From: an uncultured Prevotella sp.
Lineage (GTDB): Bacteria > Bacteroidota > Bacteroidia > Bacteroidales > Bacteroidaceae
Assembly: GCA_900556465.1 (NCBI GenBank)
Contig: USPK01000006.1
Coordinates: 1-39,380, forward strand
Direction of reading: 5' to 3'
DNA length: 39,380 nucleotides
The number at the start of each line of letters is the position of its first letter. The first letter of the stretch is position 1. The position numbers and the translations under genes were made by a program. Below, one piece after another: positions 23,500 through 31,197 of this stretch. The notes beneath the pieces are model-generated. The model had not been told where the DNA came from and made no database searches. It saw only the letters and a list, made by a program, of their open reading frames with translations.

Positions 23500-24249
23500 T
23501 CAGTTGACCACCAGTTGGGGAAAGTATTCCCGCAACAGGGCCGCTGCGTGCTCCAGCTGTTCGGGCGTGTTCTCCTTGACGTCCTTGAGCTGGTAGTCCC
23601 AGTGGAGCGCTTCGTACTTGTGGACGCCGAGCGTGTGGTAGGGTAGGAGTTCCACGCGCTCTATTTGGCGGAAACCGCCGAAGCGTTGGCCCAGGGCGTG
23701 GAGGTCTTCCTCGAAATCGCTCACGCCGGGCACGAGGACGTAGCGGAGCCAGAAGGGCCGGCCGTTGGCTTCGAGCCAGTCGGCCGTGCGGAGGGTTTGC
23801 TCGTTCGACCGGCCCGTCAGCCGCTCGTGCCGTTGCGGGTTGATTTCCTTGACGTCGAGCAGGACGAGGTCCGTGAGCCGCAGCATCTCCTCTACGTGGC
23901 GGTTCCAGAGGGCGCCGTTCGAGTCGACGCAGATGTGGATGCCGGCCTCGTGCAACTGGCGGAAGAGCGGCACGAGGCGTTCGGCCTGCACGGTCGGCTC
24001 TCCGCCGGAAAAGGTGATGCCGCCCCGTCGGCCGAAAAACGGTTTCATGCTGACGGCCTGCTCGAGGATGTGCTCCGGCGCCGTGAGCTGGCTTTCGCCG
24101 ACCGGGTCGATGGTGTCGGGGTTGGCACAGTAGAGGCAGCGGAACGGGCAGCCTTGCAGGAAGACTACGTAGCGCAGTCCCGGGCCGTCGAAGGTGCCCA
24201 TGGACTCGTAGGAATGGACGCGCAGCAGCGCGGACTCGGAGGTAGACAT
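23500..24249 (-). CDS. pflA: Pyruvate formate-lyase activating enzyme (radical SAM)
   Basis: Generates the glycyl radical of PflB using S-adenosylmethionine and a [4Fe-4S] cluster, under strictly anaerobic conditions. The 249-residue product has the radical-SAM motif CPFRCLYC (Cys34, 38, 41) after the typical SYESMGTFDGPGLRYVVFLQGC, and the GGEP-like segment ITFSGGEPTVQ. Length equals the family norm. It lies 93 bp after pflB on the same strand, but a terminator hairpin stands between them, so it should be expressed at a lower level than pflB. Confidence 0.95.
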   Translation of the reverse strand: MSTSESALLRVHSYESMGTFDGPGLRYVVFLQGCPFRCLYCANPDTIDPVGESQLTAPEHILEQAVSMKPFFGRRGGITFSGGEPTVQAERLVPLFRQLHEAGIHICVDSNGALWNRHVEEMLRLTDLVLLDVKEINPQRHERLTGRSNEQTLRTADWLEANGRPFWLRYVLVPGVSDFEEDLHALGQRFGGFRQIERVELLPYHTLGVHKYEALHWDYQLKDVKENTPEQLEHAAALLREYFPQLVVN

Positions 24250-24278
24250 AGTTATCGGGATTTTACGGGAAAAGAAAA

Positions 24279-24312
24279 TGCCCTCACCCCACCAATCGGC
24301 AGCGTGAGGGCA
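24279..24312 (-). terminator. Terminator between pflB and pflA
   Basis: TGCCCTCAC (24279-24287) pairs exactly with GTGAGGGCA (24304-24312) around a 16-nt loop; on the minus strand the stem is followed by TTTTCTTTTCC. It begins 31 bp after the pflB stop and 30 bp before the pflA start, so it probably attenuates transcription into pflA. Confidence 0.8.
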
Positions 24313-24342
24313 ACTGGGACTTACGGCCGGGCCGTAAGGGGA

Positions 24343-26571
24343 TTACATACGTTCGTGGAAGGAGCGGCTGATGACCTCGAGCTGGTGCTCACGGCTCAGC
24401 TTCGTGAAGTTCACGGCATAGCCCGAGACGCGGATGGTCAACTGCGGGTATTTCTCGGGATGCTCCATGGCGTCCTCGAGCATTTCGCGGTTGAGCACGT
24501 TCACGTTCAAGTGGTGCGCGCCCTTGGTGAAGTAGCCGTCAATCATAGTGACGAGGTTTTCCACGCGTTCTTTCGGCGTCGGCCCGAGGCTCTTCGGAAC
24601 GATGGAGAAAGTGTTGGAAATTCCGTCCTGGGCATCGCGGTAACGCAGCTTGGCCACACTGCTGAGCGAAGCCACGGCGCCGCTCTTGTCGCGACCGTGC
24701 ATCGGGTTGGCGCCCGGCGCGAAGGCGACACCCTTGGCGCGGCCGTCGGGCGTGGCCCCGGTCTTCTTGCCATACATGACGTTGGACGTGATGGTGAGCA
24801 ACGAGAGCGTGGGGCGGGCATTCTTGTAGACCGGCAGCTTCTTCAGCTCCTCGCTGAAGAAATAGACGAGGTCGACACCGAGATGGTCCACGCGGTCGTC
24901 GTTGTTACCGAAGCAGGGGAAGTCGCCCTGGATGTCGAACGACTCGGTCAGGCCGATGTCGTTGCGGACGGCTTTCACGTGGGCGTACTTTATGGCCGAG
25001 AGCGAGTCGAGTACGATGGAGAGACCCGCCACGCCGTAGGCGAGGTTGATGCGCGGGTTGGTGTCGACAAAGGCCATTTGCGCCTTTTCGTAGTAATACT
25101 TGTCGTGCATGTAGTGGATAATGTTCATCGCCTCGTTATATACGCGGGCAATTTCCTTCAGCACGAGCTTGTAGTTGTGCATTACTTCCTCGAAGTTGAG
25201 CTCGTCGCTCTGCAGCACGGGGATGTCTTTCACGATGACGGTGCCGGTGTTCTCGCAGCGGCCGCCGTTGATGGCGAGCAGCAGGGCCTTGGCCAGGTTG
25301 CAGCGCGCGCCGAAGAATTGAATCTGGCGCCCGATGTCTTGATAGCTCACGCAGCAGGCGATGCCGTAGTCGTCACTGTGTCGCACCTCGCGCATGAGTG
25401 TGTCGTTCTCGTACTGGATGGAGCTCGTGTCCACCGAGACCTGTGCGCAGAAGTCCTTGAAGCCTTCGGGCAGCTCCGGGCTCCAGAGCACGGTGAGGTT
25501 CGGTTCGGGCGAGGGGCCCAGGTTGTAGAGCGTCTGGAGGAAGCGGAAGCTGGTCTTCGTTACTTTGGTGCGGCCGTCGTTGAAGCGCCCGCCGATGGCC
25601 TCGGTGACCCACGTCGGGTCGCCCGCGAAGATTTCGTTGTAGGCCGCCATGCGCAGGTGGCGCACCATGCGGAGTTTGATGACGAACTGGTCGATGAGCT
25701 CCTGGGCAAAGGTCTCGTCGATGAGGCCGTGCTTCAGGTCGTGCTCAATGTAGATGTCGAGGAACGAGGACACGTTGCCGAGCGACATGGCGGCGCCGTC
25801 CTGCTCCTTGACGGCGGCGAGGTAGGCCATATATACCCACTGCACGGCCTCCTGGGCGGTGTAGGCGGGGCGCGACAGGTCGAGTCCGTAGTACTCGCCC
25901 ATCACTTTGATTTCCTTGAGGGCCTTGATTTGCTCGGCTACTTCTTCGCGCAGGCGGATGCGTTCGTCCGTCATCGGGCCCGTCAGTCCGCGCAAGTCCT
26001 CCTGTTTCGCTTCGATGATGCGGTCACAGCCGTAAAGGGCCAAGCGGCGGTAGTCGCCGATGATGCGGCCGCGGGCGTAGTTGTCCGGGAGACCGGTGAG
26101 GAAGCCCAGGGAGCGGAAGCGGCGGATTTCTTCGGTGTAAACGTCGAATACGCCGTCGTTATGCGTCTTGCGGTAGTGCGTGAAGATGTCCTTGACTTTG
26201 GGATTCACCTGCAGGCCGTTTTCGGCGCAGGCCTTTTCTACCACCTTGATGCCGCCGAAGGGTTTGATGGCGCGCTTGAGCAGCATGTCCGTCTGCAGGC
26301 CGACGATGAGCTCGTTCTCGCGGTCGATGTAGCCCGCCGGGTGCGACGTGATGGTCGATACGGTGTCGGGGTCGAGGGCACGCACGCCGTTGTTGGCGCG
26401 CTCTTCCTCGAGGGCGTTGAGACACAGGTTCCACAGATGGGAAGTGCGCTCCGTGGGACCTTGCAGGAAGCTGGCGTCGCCTTCGTAGGGCGTCAGGTTC
26501 TTGCGGACAAAGTCTGTCACATTGATGCTCTTGCTCCAGAGACCGTCGATAAACTGAGTGGTTAAATCCAT
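24343..26571 (-). CDS. pflB: Formate C-acetyltransferase (pyruvate formate-lyase)
   Basis: Cleaves pyruvate with CoA to acetyl-CoA and formate by a glycyl-radical mechanism; oxygen-sensitive, cytosolic. Of 742 residues, the catalytic pair is Cys406-Cys407 (YGIACCVSYQ) and the radical glycine is Gly717 (TIRVSGYAVNF), 26 residues from the C-terminus, as in the family. The start ATG at 26571 is about 30 nt downstream of a promoter-like TACCTTTG. The next gene encodes its activase. Acetyl-CoA produced here would feed Pta and AckA, encoded 10 kb away. Confidence 0.97.
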   Translation of the reverse strand: MDLTTQFIDGLWSKSINVTDFVRKNLTPYEGDASFLQGPTERTSHLWNLCLNALEEERANNGVRALDPDTVSTITSHPAGYIDRENELIVGLQTDMLLKRAIKPFGGIKVVEKACAENGLQVNPKVKDIFTHYRKTHNDGVFDVYTEEIRRFRSLGFLTGLPDNYARGRIIGDYRRLALYGCDRIIEAKQEDLRGLTGPMTDERIRLREEVAEQIKALKEIKVMGEYYGLDLSRPAYTAQEAVQWVYMAYLAAVKEQDGAAMSLGNVSSFLDIYIEHDLKHGLIDETFAQELIDQFVIKLRMVRHLRMAAYNEIFAGDPTWVTEAIGGRFNDGRTKVTKTSFRFLQTLYNLGPSPEPNLTVLWSPELPEGFKDFCAQVSVDTSSIQYENDTLMREVRHSDDYGIACCVSYQDIGRQIQFFGARCNLAKALLLAINGGRCENTGTVIVKDIPVLQSDELNFEEVMHNYKLVLKEIARVYNEAMNIIHYMHDKYYYEKAQMAFVDTNPRINLAYGVAGLSIVLDSLSAIKYAHVKAVRNDIGLTESFDIQGDFPCFGNNDDRVDHLGVDLVYFFSEELKKLPVYKNARPTLSLLTITSNVMYGKKTGATPDGRAKGVAFAPGANPMHGRDKSGAVASLSSVAKLRYRDAQDGISNTFSIVPKSLGPTPKERVENLVTMIDGYFTKGAHHLNVNVLNREMLEDAMEHPEKYPQLTIRVSGYAVNFTKLSREHQLEVISRSFHERM

Positions 26572-26609
26572 AACAGAATGTAAATTGTGGGTTTAAGAAC
26601 TTGCGGCTG

Positions 26610-26617
26610 CAAAGGTA
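26610..26617 (-). promoter_or_regulatory. pflB promoter, TACCTTTG
   Basis: Minus-strand TACCTTTG followed by CA, 38 bp upstream of the pflB ATG. The upstream sequence is AT-rich but has no clear -33 TTTG. Confidence 0.65.
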
Positions 26618-26757
26618 GTAAAACTTTTGTAATAATTGCACACTTCTCCCTAAAAGTGAGAAATTTTTTCCGTGAATACCCCCCGTGCTTGCTCACAGAT
26701 GCCGGCCGGCGTGTGCAAAAAGCCTGCCGCGCCCTTTACCGGTTCGAGAAAAATTGC

Positions 26758-26765
26758 TAATTTTG
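26758..26765 (+). promoter_or_regulatory. efp promoter, TAATTTTG
   Basis: Plus-strand TAATTTTG followed by CG, 61 bp upstream of the efp ATG. It is divergent from the pflB promoter in a 255-bp intergenic region that shows no other clear signal. Confidence 0.65.
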
Positions 26766-26826
26766 CGCCGTCCTTTTGGAATTATTTCCCCTTTGATTAC
26801 GAATAAGTTAATTAACAAGACCGAAT

Positions 26827-27393
26827 ATGATTAAATCTCAAGACATCAAGAAAGGAACTTGCATCCGTATGGACGGCAAGCTGTATTTCTGCATCGACTT
26901 CCTGCACGTAAAGCCGGGAAAGGGCAACACTATCATGCGCACCACGCTGAAGGACGTGGTGAGCGGCCGCGTTATTGAGCGTCGCTTCAACATCGGCGAA
27001 GCGCTCGAGGACGTGCGCGTGGAGCGTCGCCCCTACCAGTTCTCCTACGCTGAGGGCGACAACTTCCACCTGCTCAACCAGGAGACGTGGGACGACGTCG
27101 TAGTGGACCGCAACCTCATCACGGGCGTAGACTTCATGAAAGAGGGCGACGTGGTCGACGTCGTAAGCGACGCGTCGACGGACACCGTGCTCTTCGCCGA
27201 GATGCCGGTCAAGACGCAGCTCAAAGTGGTCTACACCGAGCCGGGCCTGAAGGGCGACACCGCAACCAACACCACGAAGCCGGCCAAACTGGAGACGGGC
27301 GTAGAAATCCGCGTGCCCCTCTTCATCAACGAGGGCGAGACGATCGAGGTCGATACGCGCGACGGCTCTTACGTGAACCGCGTGAAGGCCTGA
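26827..27393 (+). CDS. efp: Elongation factor P
   Basis: Binds the ribosome between P and E sites and relieves stalling at polyproline. The 188-residue product has the usual three beta-barrel (KOW, OB, C-terminal) domains. The functional loop reads HVKPGKGNT, with Lys32 at the tip, where other bacteria carry a modified Lys or Arg; no modification gene (epmA, earP) is seen nearby. The C-terminus contains the conserved GVEIRVPLFINEGETIEVDTRDGSYVNR. It is a single-gene unit. Note that the LptG-like protein, NuoCD and the DUF805 protein here contain proline-rich runs that could depend on EF-P. Confidence 0.97.
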   Translation: MIKSQDIKKGTCIRMDGKLYFCIDFLHVKPGKGNTIMRTTLKDVVSGRVIERRFNIGEALEDVRVERRPYQFSYAEGDNFHLLNQETWDDVVVDRNLITGVDFMKEGDVVDVVSDASTDTVLFAEMPVKTQLKVVYTEPGLKGDTATNTTKPAKLETGVEIRVPLFINEGETIEVDTRDGSYVNRVKA

Positions 27394-27419
27394 GCGGAAG
27401 TCGAGAAGCGAAAATAAGG

Positions 27420-27456
27420 CAGCGGGGGCGCATCCTGAGTGGAGGCGCCCCCGCTG
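27420..27456 (+). terminator. efp terminator hairpin
   Basis: CAGCGGGGGCGC (27420-27431) pairs exactly with 27445-27456 over 12 bp with a 13-nt loop, 26 bp after the efp stop. The following TCGGTTG is not a real T run, so termination efficiency is uncertain. Confidence 0.65.
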
Positions 27457-27491
27457 TCGGTTGCGGCTGCTGCCCGGAGAGGCGGCCGCGC

Positions 27492-27552
27492 CACGGGCCT
27501 TAGCCCAGAAAAAACGGGCCTTAGGGGAGTTTTTACTCGCCTAAGGCCCGTG
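27492..27552 (+). repeat. 21-bp-period intergenic repeat, copy 4
   Basis: Blocks begin at 27498, 27519 and 27540, exactly 21 bp apart. The outer 12-bp arms CACGGGCCTTAG (27492-27503) and CTAAGGCCCGTG (27541-27552) are exact inverse complements. The two linkers are A-rich (AGAAAAAACG) and T-rich (AGTTTTTACT), i.e. opposite polarity in one copy. It fills the gap between convergent efp and the DUF4834 gene, 35 bp beyond the efp hairpin and 10 bp from the other stop codon. Confidence 0.86.
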
Positions 27553-27562
27553 TCTCGGGAAA

Positions 27563-27808
27563 TTATCGGATTTCTTCAAAGTCTACGTAGACGCCTTCGT
27601 CCTTTTCAAAAAACTTCCCCTTCCGCTTGCGCGGCGAACGGGGCGCGGCTTCTTCTTCGGGCGGCGCCTGGGACGTGGTGCCCTTCATGCTGTCGGCAAA
27701 ACGGCGCGCCGAGCGCTTCAGGCCGAACAACAGGCGGAACGCACCGAGCACCGAGGCGATGACGATGAAGAACAGGCCAAAGAATAGAAAGGTGAGACAA
27801 CCGTACAT
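27563..27808 (-). CDS. DUF4834-like small membrane protein
   Basis: Function unknown. I chose the ATG at 27808 (MYGCLTFLFFGLFFIVIASVLG), giving 81 residues: one N-terminal membrane helix (about 3-27), a basic region, then a charged tail containing PRKRKGKFFEKDEGVYVDFEEIR. The final acidic-aromatic motif (EYVDFEEI type) resembles small proteins of the DUF4834 family that in Bacteroidales follow pssA. The frame extends upstream to 27961, but that part overlaps pssA in another frame. It lies 25 bp after pssA and is likely the third gene of psd-pssA. Confidence 0.75.
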   Translation of the reverse strand: MYGCLTFLFFGLFFIVIASVLGAFRLLFGLKRSARRFADSMKGTTSQAPPEEEAAPRSPRKRKGKFFEKDEGVYVDFEEIR

Positions 27809-27833
27809 GGGCAACAGTGAGATTACGCAGCGA

Positions 27834-28535
27834 TTATTTCTTCTGCAGTTCGGCAATAATGGACGCGATGACGTAGACCAGGACAATGGCCGAGAACGCT
27901 GTCCAGCCCAACAGGATGAGCAGCGCGGCGCTGACCAGGATAAACGTGTAGCGCAGGGCATTGCCGTTCCAGCGGAAGTGCTTGAACTTCAGTGCGAACA
28001 TGGGCAGTTCGGCTACGAGCAGCCAGCAGGAGAGCAGCACGCCCGCCAGTAGCAGCCAGGCGGACCACGGGTTCTGGCAGAACCAGGCGTGATTGCCTAC
28101 GATGAGGGCGCCCCAGAAGAGGGCGTTGGCCGGGGTGGGCAGGCCGATGAACGAGGACGTTTGCCGCTGGTCCAGGTTGAACTTCGCCAGGCGCAGGGCC
28201 GAGAAGGCCGTGATGAGGAATGCCGCGTAGGGGAGGTATGGGCCGACAAAGCCGCCTGCGGCGGGCGGCATCTCGCGCAGCAGGGCGAAGAGCATGGACG
28301 CGGGGGCCAGGCCGGAGGTGACGACGTCGGCCAGCGAGTCGAGTTCCTTGCCCACGGGCGACGCTACGCGAAGCAACCGCGCGGCGAAGCCGTCGAAGAA
28401 GTCGAAGACGTTGCCGATGATGATAAAGGCCAGTGCGAGGTCGTAACGGGGCTCGGCCTGGAGGGCAAAGCTGACGGCGATGCAACCACAGAGCAGGTTG
28501 CAACAGGTAATGGTGTTGGGGATATGCTTCTTCAT
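27834..28535 (-). CDS. pssA: CDP-diacylglycerol-serine O-phosphatidyltransferase
   Basis: Makes phosphatidylserine from CDP-diacylglycerol and serine at the inner membrane. I chose the ATG at 28535 (MKKHIPNTITCCNLLCG, 233 residues); the frame upstream overlaps psd. The complete CDP-alcohol phosphatidyltransferase motif is present: Asp48-Gly49, Ala52-Arg53, Gly62, Asp66 and Asp70, with the standard spacing. About seven membrane helices are visible. It lies 58 bp after psd, whose product decarboxylates phosphatidylserine. Confidence 0.95.
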   Translation of the reverse strand: MKKHIPNTITCCNLLCGCIAVSFALQAEPRYDLALAFIIIGNVFDFFDGFAARLLRVASPVGKELDSLADVVTSGLAPASMLFALLREMPPAAGGFVGPYLPYAAFLITAFSALRLAKFNLDQRQTSSFIGLPTPANALFWGALIVGNHAWFCQNPWSAWLLLAGVLLSCWLLVAELPMFALKFKHFRWNGNALRYTFILVSAALLILLGWTAFSAIVLVYVIASIIAELQKK

Positions 28536-28593
28536 AAGATGTCGGGAAAAAGGCTTCGGGGAGCCGGCGGGCGTTGCGGCGGGCAACGCTTCT

Positions 28594-29289
28594 TTAGGGG
28601 TGGAGGCGGGCAACGACGGTCTGGTTGCCGACGGTGGATTGCCCCATCTTCACCAACACTTCCGAGCCGAGCGGCAGATAGACGTCGACGCGCGAACCGA
28701 ACTTGATGAAGCCCAGGTGCTCGTCGATGTAGCACTCGTCGTCGGGGTGGGCGTAGGTGACGATACGGCGCGCCACGGCGCCGGCTATCTGGCGTACCAG
28801 GACCTCCTGGCCGTCGGGCGTTTCGATAACGACGGTGGAGCGTTCGTTTTCCGTGCTGGCTTTGGGGAGCCATGCCTTGTGAAAGTTCCCGTTCTGGTGT
28901 TCCACTTTCTTTATGTATCCGTCGACGGGGAACCAGTTGGCATGGACGTTGGTTATGGACATGAAGATGGAAATCATGAGCCGGCGGTCGTGGAAATATT
29001 CGTTTTCGTCGACTTCCTCAATGACGACGACCTTGCCGTCGGCCGCTGCGACGACGGTATTTTTCGTGTCTCCGTTGAACAGGCGGATGGGACAGCGGAA
29101 GAAGTTGACCATCGTGACGTAGAGGGCTACGCTGAGCAGGAACAGAATGTAGAAAGGTATGAGCGTTATGTCGAGCAGCAACCAGAAGGCTACAGCGTTG
29201 ACCGCTACGAGGACAATCGACCCGAGTAGGAGCGTGTTCGTGCCTTCACGGTGCAGTCTGATTTTCTTTATTCCTTTTAATTTTCTCAT
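28594..29289 (-). CDS. psd: Phosphatidylserine decarboxylase (pyruvoyl enzyme)
   Basis: Converts phosphatidylserine to phosphatidylethanolamine. The 231-residue proenzyme has an N-terminal hydrophobic region (about 18-60) and the self-cleavage site FGSRVDVY, in which Ser199 should become the pyruvoyl group. It is the short PSD type. I chose the ATG at 29289 because the promoter (29309-29339) lies within the longer possible frame that begins at 29331. It is the first gene of psd-pssA-DUF4834. Confidence 0.94.
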   Translation of the reverse strand: MRKLKGIKKIRLHREGTNTLLLGSIVLVAVNAVAFWLLLDITLIPFYILFLLSVALYVTMVNFFRCPIRLFNGDTKNTVVAAADGKVVVIEEVDENEYFHDRRLMISIFMSITNVHANWFPVDGYIKKVEHQNGNFHKAWLPKASTENERSTVVIETPDGQEVLVRQIAGAVARRIVTYAHPDDECYIDEHLGFIKFGSRVDVYLPLGSEVLVKMGQSTVGNQTVVARLHP

Positions 29290-29308
29290 TCCTTCTAAAT
29301 TGTGCTTG

Positions 29309-29339
29309 CAAAGGTAGGCCTTTTTGTGCATATATCCAA
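29309..29339 (-). promoter_or_regulatory. psd-pssA promoter (-33 TTG, -7 TACCTTTG)
   Basis: Minus strand: TTG at 29337-29339, a 20-bp spacer, then TACCTTTG (29309-29316) followed by CA. Transcription would begin near 29302, about 12 nt before the psd ATG, so the leader is very short. Confidence 0.72.
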
Positions 29340-29387
29340 GAAAAAGGCAGCTGCGTGTTAGATTTCAGGCCGATTCAGACTGTATGT

Positions 29388-30152
29388 TTATTCCCACTCG
29401 GCGGTGAGAGTGCGCTCGAGTTCCTCGGCAGTGAGCCGCAGGTGGAACTGACCGTTCGAGGCGATGGAGATGCCGCCCGTTTCCTCCGAAACAATGATGG
29501 CGAGGCAGTCGCTCTTTTGCGAGATGCCGAGGGCGGCGCGATGGCGCAGGCCGAGCGCTTTCGGTATGTCGAGGTCGTGGGCCACAGGCAGAATGCAGCC
29601 GGCCGCCTTGATGCGCTTGTGGCTGATAATCATGGCGCCGTCGTGGAGCGGGCTGTTCTTGAAGAAGATGTTCTCGATGAGCCGTTGGTTAATGTCCGCG
29701 TTGATGATGTCTCCGGAACGGATGATTTCGTTGAGCCCCACGTTTCGCTCGATAACGATGAGGGCGCCGACCTTTTGTTTGCTCATGTTCAGGCAAGCCA
29801 TGACAATCGGGATGATTTCCTCACGGTGGGGCGTGCCTGGCTTCTTCTTCGTGAAGAAACGGATAAGGACGTTGGCGCGTTGCCGCGTGCCGATGCTGGA
29901 AAAGAAATGGCGGATTTCGTCCTGGAAGAGGATGATGAGGGCCAGGCCGCCCACGTTCATCAACTTGTCCAGGATGCCGCCCAACAGGCGCATCTCGAAG
30001 ACTTGCGTGACAAATATCCACACCACTATGAAGACGAGGATGCCGGAGAAGATGTTGGCCGAGCTCGACTCTTTCATGAGTTGGTAGATGTAGAAGAGGA
30101 GGAGCGCAACCGAGACAATGTCGATGAAATCAATAATGCCGAAACTTATCAT
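29388..30152 (-). CDS. cdaA: Diadenylate cyclase CdaA
   Basis: Joins two ATP into the second messenger c-di-AMP at the inner membrane. The 254-residue product has three N-terminal membrane helices (about 8-75), then the DisA_N cyclase domain with the catalytic motifs Asp171-Gly-Ala and Arg203-His-Arg, both intact. No cdaR gene lies beside it, unlike the Firmicutes arrangement. It lies 51 bp after folP and is probably its operon partner. No obvious terminator follows. Confidence 0.95.
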   Translation of the reverse strand: MISFGIIDFIDIVSVALLLFYIYQLMKESSSANIFSGILVFIVVWIFVTQVFEMRLLGGILDKLMNVGGLALIILFQDEIRHFFSSIGTRQRANVLIRFFTKKKPGTPHREEIIPIVMACLNMSKQKVGALIVIERNVGLNEIIRSGDIINADINQRLIENIFFKNSPLHDGAMIISHKRIKAAGCILPVAHDLDIPKALGLRHRAALGISQKSDCLAIIVSEETGGISIASNGQFHLRLTAEELERTLTAEWE

Positions 30153-30203
30153 GTAGGGAGATGTCGTGTGAAGGCCTGGATGAGGGGAGCCGCCGGGTGA
30201 GGT

Positions 30204-31088
30204 TCAGGAGGCGGCGACAGCCGGCGCAGCGTCGGGGACGGACTGCGGGTCGCTCAGGGCGTTGTAGAGGCGGACGGCCTCTACGGCGGCTTTGACGTCG
30301 TGAACGCGGAGAATGGCGGCGCCTTTGAGCAGGGCCATGGCGTTGAGGGCCGTCGTGCCGTTGAGTGCGGTCTGCGGCGCGCCGCCCAGGAGCTTGTAAA
30401 TCATGGATTTGCGCGATACGCCTACCAATACGGGAAGCCCGAACACCTGGAGTTCCTCGAGGTGCGCCAGGAGTTCGTAGTTGTGCGCCAAGGTTTTCCC
30501 AAACCCGAAGCCCGGGTCGAGGATGACGTCCTTCGCTCCCAGGTCGCGCAACTGCTGGAGCCGGCGGGCGAAGAACTGGAAGACTTCGGCGGCCACGTCG
30601 TCGTATTGCGGGGCCGCCTGCATGTCTTGCGGCGTGCCCTGCATGTGCATCAAGACGTACGGGACGCCGAGCTTGGCCACGGTGCGCGGCATGCGCGGGT
30701 CGAGGTTTCCGCCCGAGATGTCGTTGATAATGTCGGCGCCGAACTCTTCGACGCAACGGCGCGCTACGTCGGGGCGGAACGTGTCTACGGAAATGAGGGC
30801 ATCCGGTGCTTCGCGGCGGGCAATGGCAATACCGCGCCGCAGCCGTTCCGTCTCTTCGTCGGGCGCCACGTCGGCCGCGCCGGGGCGGGAAGAGTATCCG
30901 CCGATGTCGATGATAGTGCCGCCTTCTTCTGCAATCTGGCGGCAGCGGCGTGCGATAGCCTCGTCCGTTGTCTGTCGGCTCTCTGCGTAGAAGGAGTCTG
31001 GCGTGACGTTCAGGATGCCCATCACTTGGGGCGTTTGCAGTTCGACAAGCCTTCCGCGGCAATTGAGAGAATAGACGGTACGGTGCAT
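30204..31088 (-). CDS. folP: Dihydropteroate synthase
   Basis: Condenses p-aminobenzoate with hydroxymethyldihydropterin pyrophosphate in folate synthesis; the sulfonamide target. I chose the ATG at 31088 (MHRTVYSLNCRG, 294 residues), 27 nt downstream of a -7 box; the frame is open further to 31319, but that part lies opposite murF. Family motifs in order are MGILNVTPDSFY, IDIGGYSSRPGA, INDISGGNLD, DPGFGFGKT, VGVSRKSMI and LRVHDV. All expected loops are present. The last 20 residues (SVPDAAPAVAAS) are a short Ala/Pro tail. Confidence 0.95.
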   Translation of the reverse strand: MHRTVYSLNCRGRLVELQTPQVMGILNVTPDSFYAESRQTTDEAIARRCRQIAEEGGTIIDIGGYSSRPGAADVAPDEETERLRRGIAIARREAPDALISVDTFRPDVARRCVEEFGADIINDISGGNLDPRMPRTVAKLGVPYVLMHMQGTPQDMQAAPQYDDVAAEVFQFFARRLQQLRDLGAKDVILDPGFGFGKTLAHNYELLAHLEELQVFGLPVLVGVSRKSMIYKLLGGAPQTALNGTTALNAMALLKGAAILRVHDVKAAVEAVRLYNALSDPQSVPDAAPAVAAS

Positions 31089-31114
31089 GGCAGGTAGGAT
31101 TCTAAATATCTTTG

Positions 31115-31122
31115 CAAAAATA
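31115..31122 (-). promoter_or_regulatory. folP-cdaA promoter, TATTTTTG
   Basis: Minus-strand TATTTTTG followed by CA, 27 bp before the folP ATG, back to back with the murF promoter 44 bp away. No -33 TTTG at the right distance. Confidence 0.6.
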
Positions 31123-31165
31123 CGTAGAATATTTCTTTCTCCGCCTCTCTCTCTGCAAAAATCAC

Positions 31166-31173
31166 TAATTTTG
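31166..31173 (+). promoter_or_regulatory. murF promoter, TAATTTTG
   Basis: Plus-strand TAATTTTG followed by CG, 25 bp before the first murF ATG at 31198. A pyrimidine-rich tract (31134-31153) precedes it; no clear -33 TTTG. Confidence 0.6.
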
Positions 31174-31197
31174 CGGCCGAAAATAATAGCGTTCAAG

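Noticed and set aside
23665..26565. A 966-codon open frame on the plus strand opposite pflA and pflB.
   Set aside because: It lies exactly opposite two intact, recognisable genes. GC-rich third positions suppress stop codons on the other strand, and the translation (rich in Val, Ala, Gly, His, Glu, Asp) resembles no protein family.
28571..28589. A GCGTTGC/GCAACGC hairpin between psd and pssA.
   Set aside because: The stem is only 7 bp with no T run; in such GC-rich sequence this is expected by chance, and the genes are likely co-transcribed.
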